From an uncultured Pseudomonadales bacterium (GTDB taxonomy: Bacteria; Pseudomonadota; Gammaproteobacteria; Pseudomonadales; Azotimanducaceae), in contig CAMYJX010000042.1 in assembly GCA_947258825.1 (NCBI GenBank), positions 41,665 to 105,664 on the forward strand: a DNA stretch of 64,000 nucleotides, given 5' to 3'. The notes under the pieces were generated by a model. That model worked only from the letters and a program-made list of their open reading frames with translations, made no database searches and was not told where the DNA came from. Both the position numbers and the translations under genes were made by a program. Shown here piece by piece: positions 63,876 to 64,000 of the stretch (positions are counted from its first letter, which is position 1; the number at the start of each line of letters is the position of its first letter).

Positions 63876-64000
63876 TCAGTGATTGCGCTCTTTGATGACG
63901 GGCATCTCGCCGGTGCGCCCGGCCTGCAGCGGTTCCCGCCGCTTCAGGTTCGATTGGGCGTTGGCCAGGCGTTCCAGCTCGCGCACGGGAGAAGGAAATT
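63876..64000 (-). CDS. 3' end of an unidentified gene
   Basis: A frame open to the window edge encodes PVRELERLANAQSNLKRREP and, after a short stretch, ends GEMPVIKERNH. It has coding character but is too short to identify. It runs toward the DUF3604 gene on the same strand. Confidence 0.45.
   Translation of the reverse strand, partial: FPSPVRELERLANAQSNLKRREPLQAGRTGEMPVIKERNH

Noticed and set aside
62563..63882. 439-codon open frame on the plus strand
   Set aside because: It is antisense to the DUF3604 gene with its intact metal motifs.

Overview
The window looks like chromosome of an uncultured or little-studied marine heterotrophic gammaproteobacterium. It is GC-rich. The sequence-based reasons are a complete Na+-translocating NADH:quinone reductase (nqrABCDEF), a PqiABC lipid-transport operon, a type II QueF, a Fur-controlled bfd/bfr pair, a 4.5S SRP RNA of the 114-nt enterobacterial type, and many genes for acyl-CoA and EthD-type degradation. 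No phage, CRISPR array, transposase, rRNA or replication origin was seen. No stretch longer than 300 bases lacks a gene or gene remnant.

Layout. 1-10.1 kb is core energy metabolism: korAB (the korA start lies off the window), a long-form GAPDH, and the nqr operon behind a good sigma-70 promoter. 10.2-16 kb holds a lipoprotein, a GrdB-like selenoprotein read through an in-frame UGA, an SDR, an enoyl-CoA hydratase, DUF427, a MaoC hydratase and a frameshifted acyl-CoA dehydrogenase. 16-31 kb holds iron storage (bfd/bfr with Fur boxes), a GST, a cupin, EthD, M32 carboxypeptidase, VOC, MobA, an aldo/keto reductase, a carboxylesterase, an alkylsulfatase, endonuclease V, an alanine symporter, QueF and a hexapeptide acyltransferase, ending at ffs and tRNA-Ser(GGA).

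31.5-36 kb is the most unusual part. Copies of a 26-31 bp repeat form two inverted pairs. One pair brackets 128 bp and looks like a MITE next to tRNA-Ser. The other, a perfect 31-bp pair, brackets a 1.95-kb unit made of a sigma-32-type promoter, a truncated small heat-shock protein and an HtrA/DegQ protease. Between the two pairs lies a TetR regulator, a palindromic operator, a Coq4-domain gene and an acyl-CoA-dehydrogenase-like gene. Further repeat copies lie at 35.9 kb, where the repeat supplies the C-terminus of an amidohydrolase pseudogene, and at 59.4 kb.

36-53.5 kb is an accessory-metabolism region: MOSC, thioesterase, DUF3667, enoyl-CoA hydratase, phytanoyl-CoA dioxygenase, SnoaL-like proteins, a hydrolase, a giant secreted Ca-binding-repeat protein with four about 230-residue super-repeats, two EthD paralogues (one frameshifted), an aldehyde dehydrogenase and an MFS transporter. 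53.5-64 kb carries pqiA1-pqiA2-pqiB-pqiC, a PQQ-dependent alcohol dehydrogenase with its own heme domain, DoxX, a DUF938 methyltransferase, a sodium-dependent neurotransmitter-type transporter and a DUF3604 protein.

Sodium coupling is a common thread (Nqr, AGCS and NSS symporters). Several genes carry small deletions or frameshifts (korA, the acyl-CoA dehydrogenase, the amidohydrolase, an EthD gene). They are either true decay or assembly error, and raw reads would settle which.
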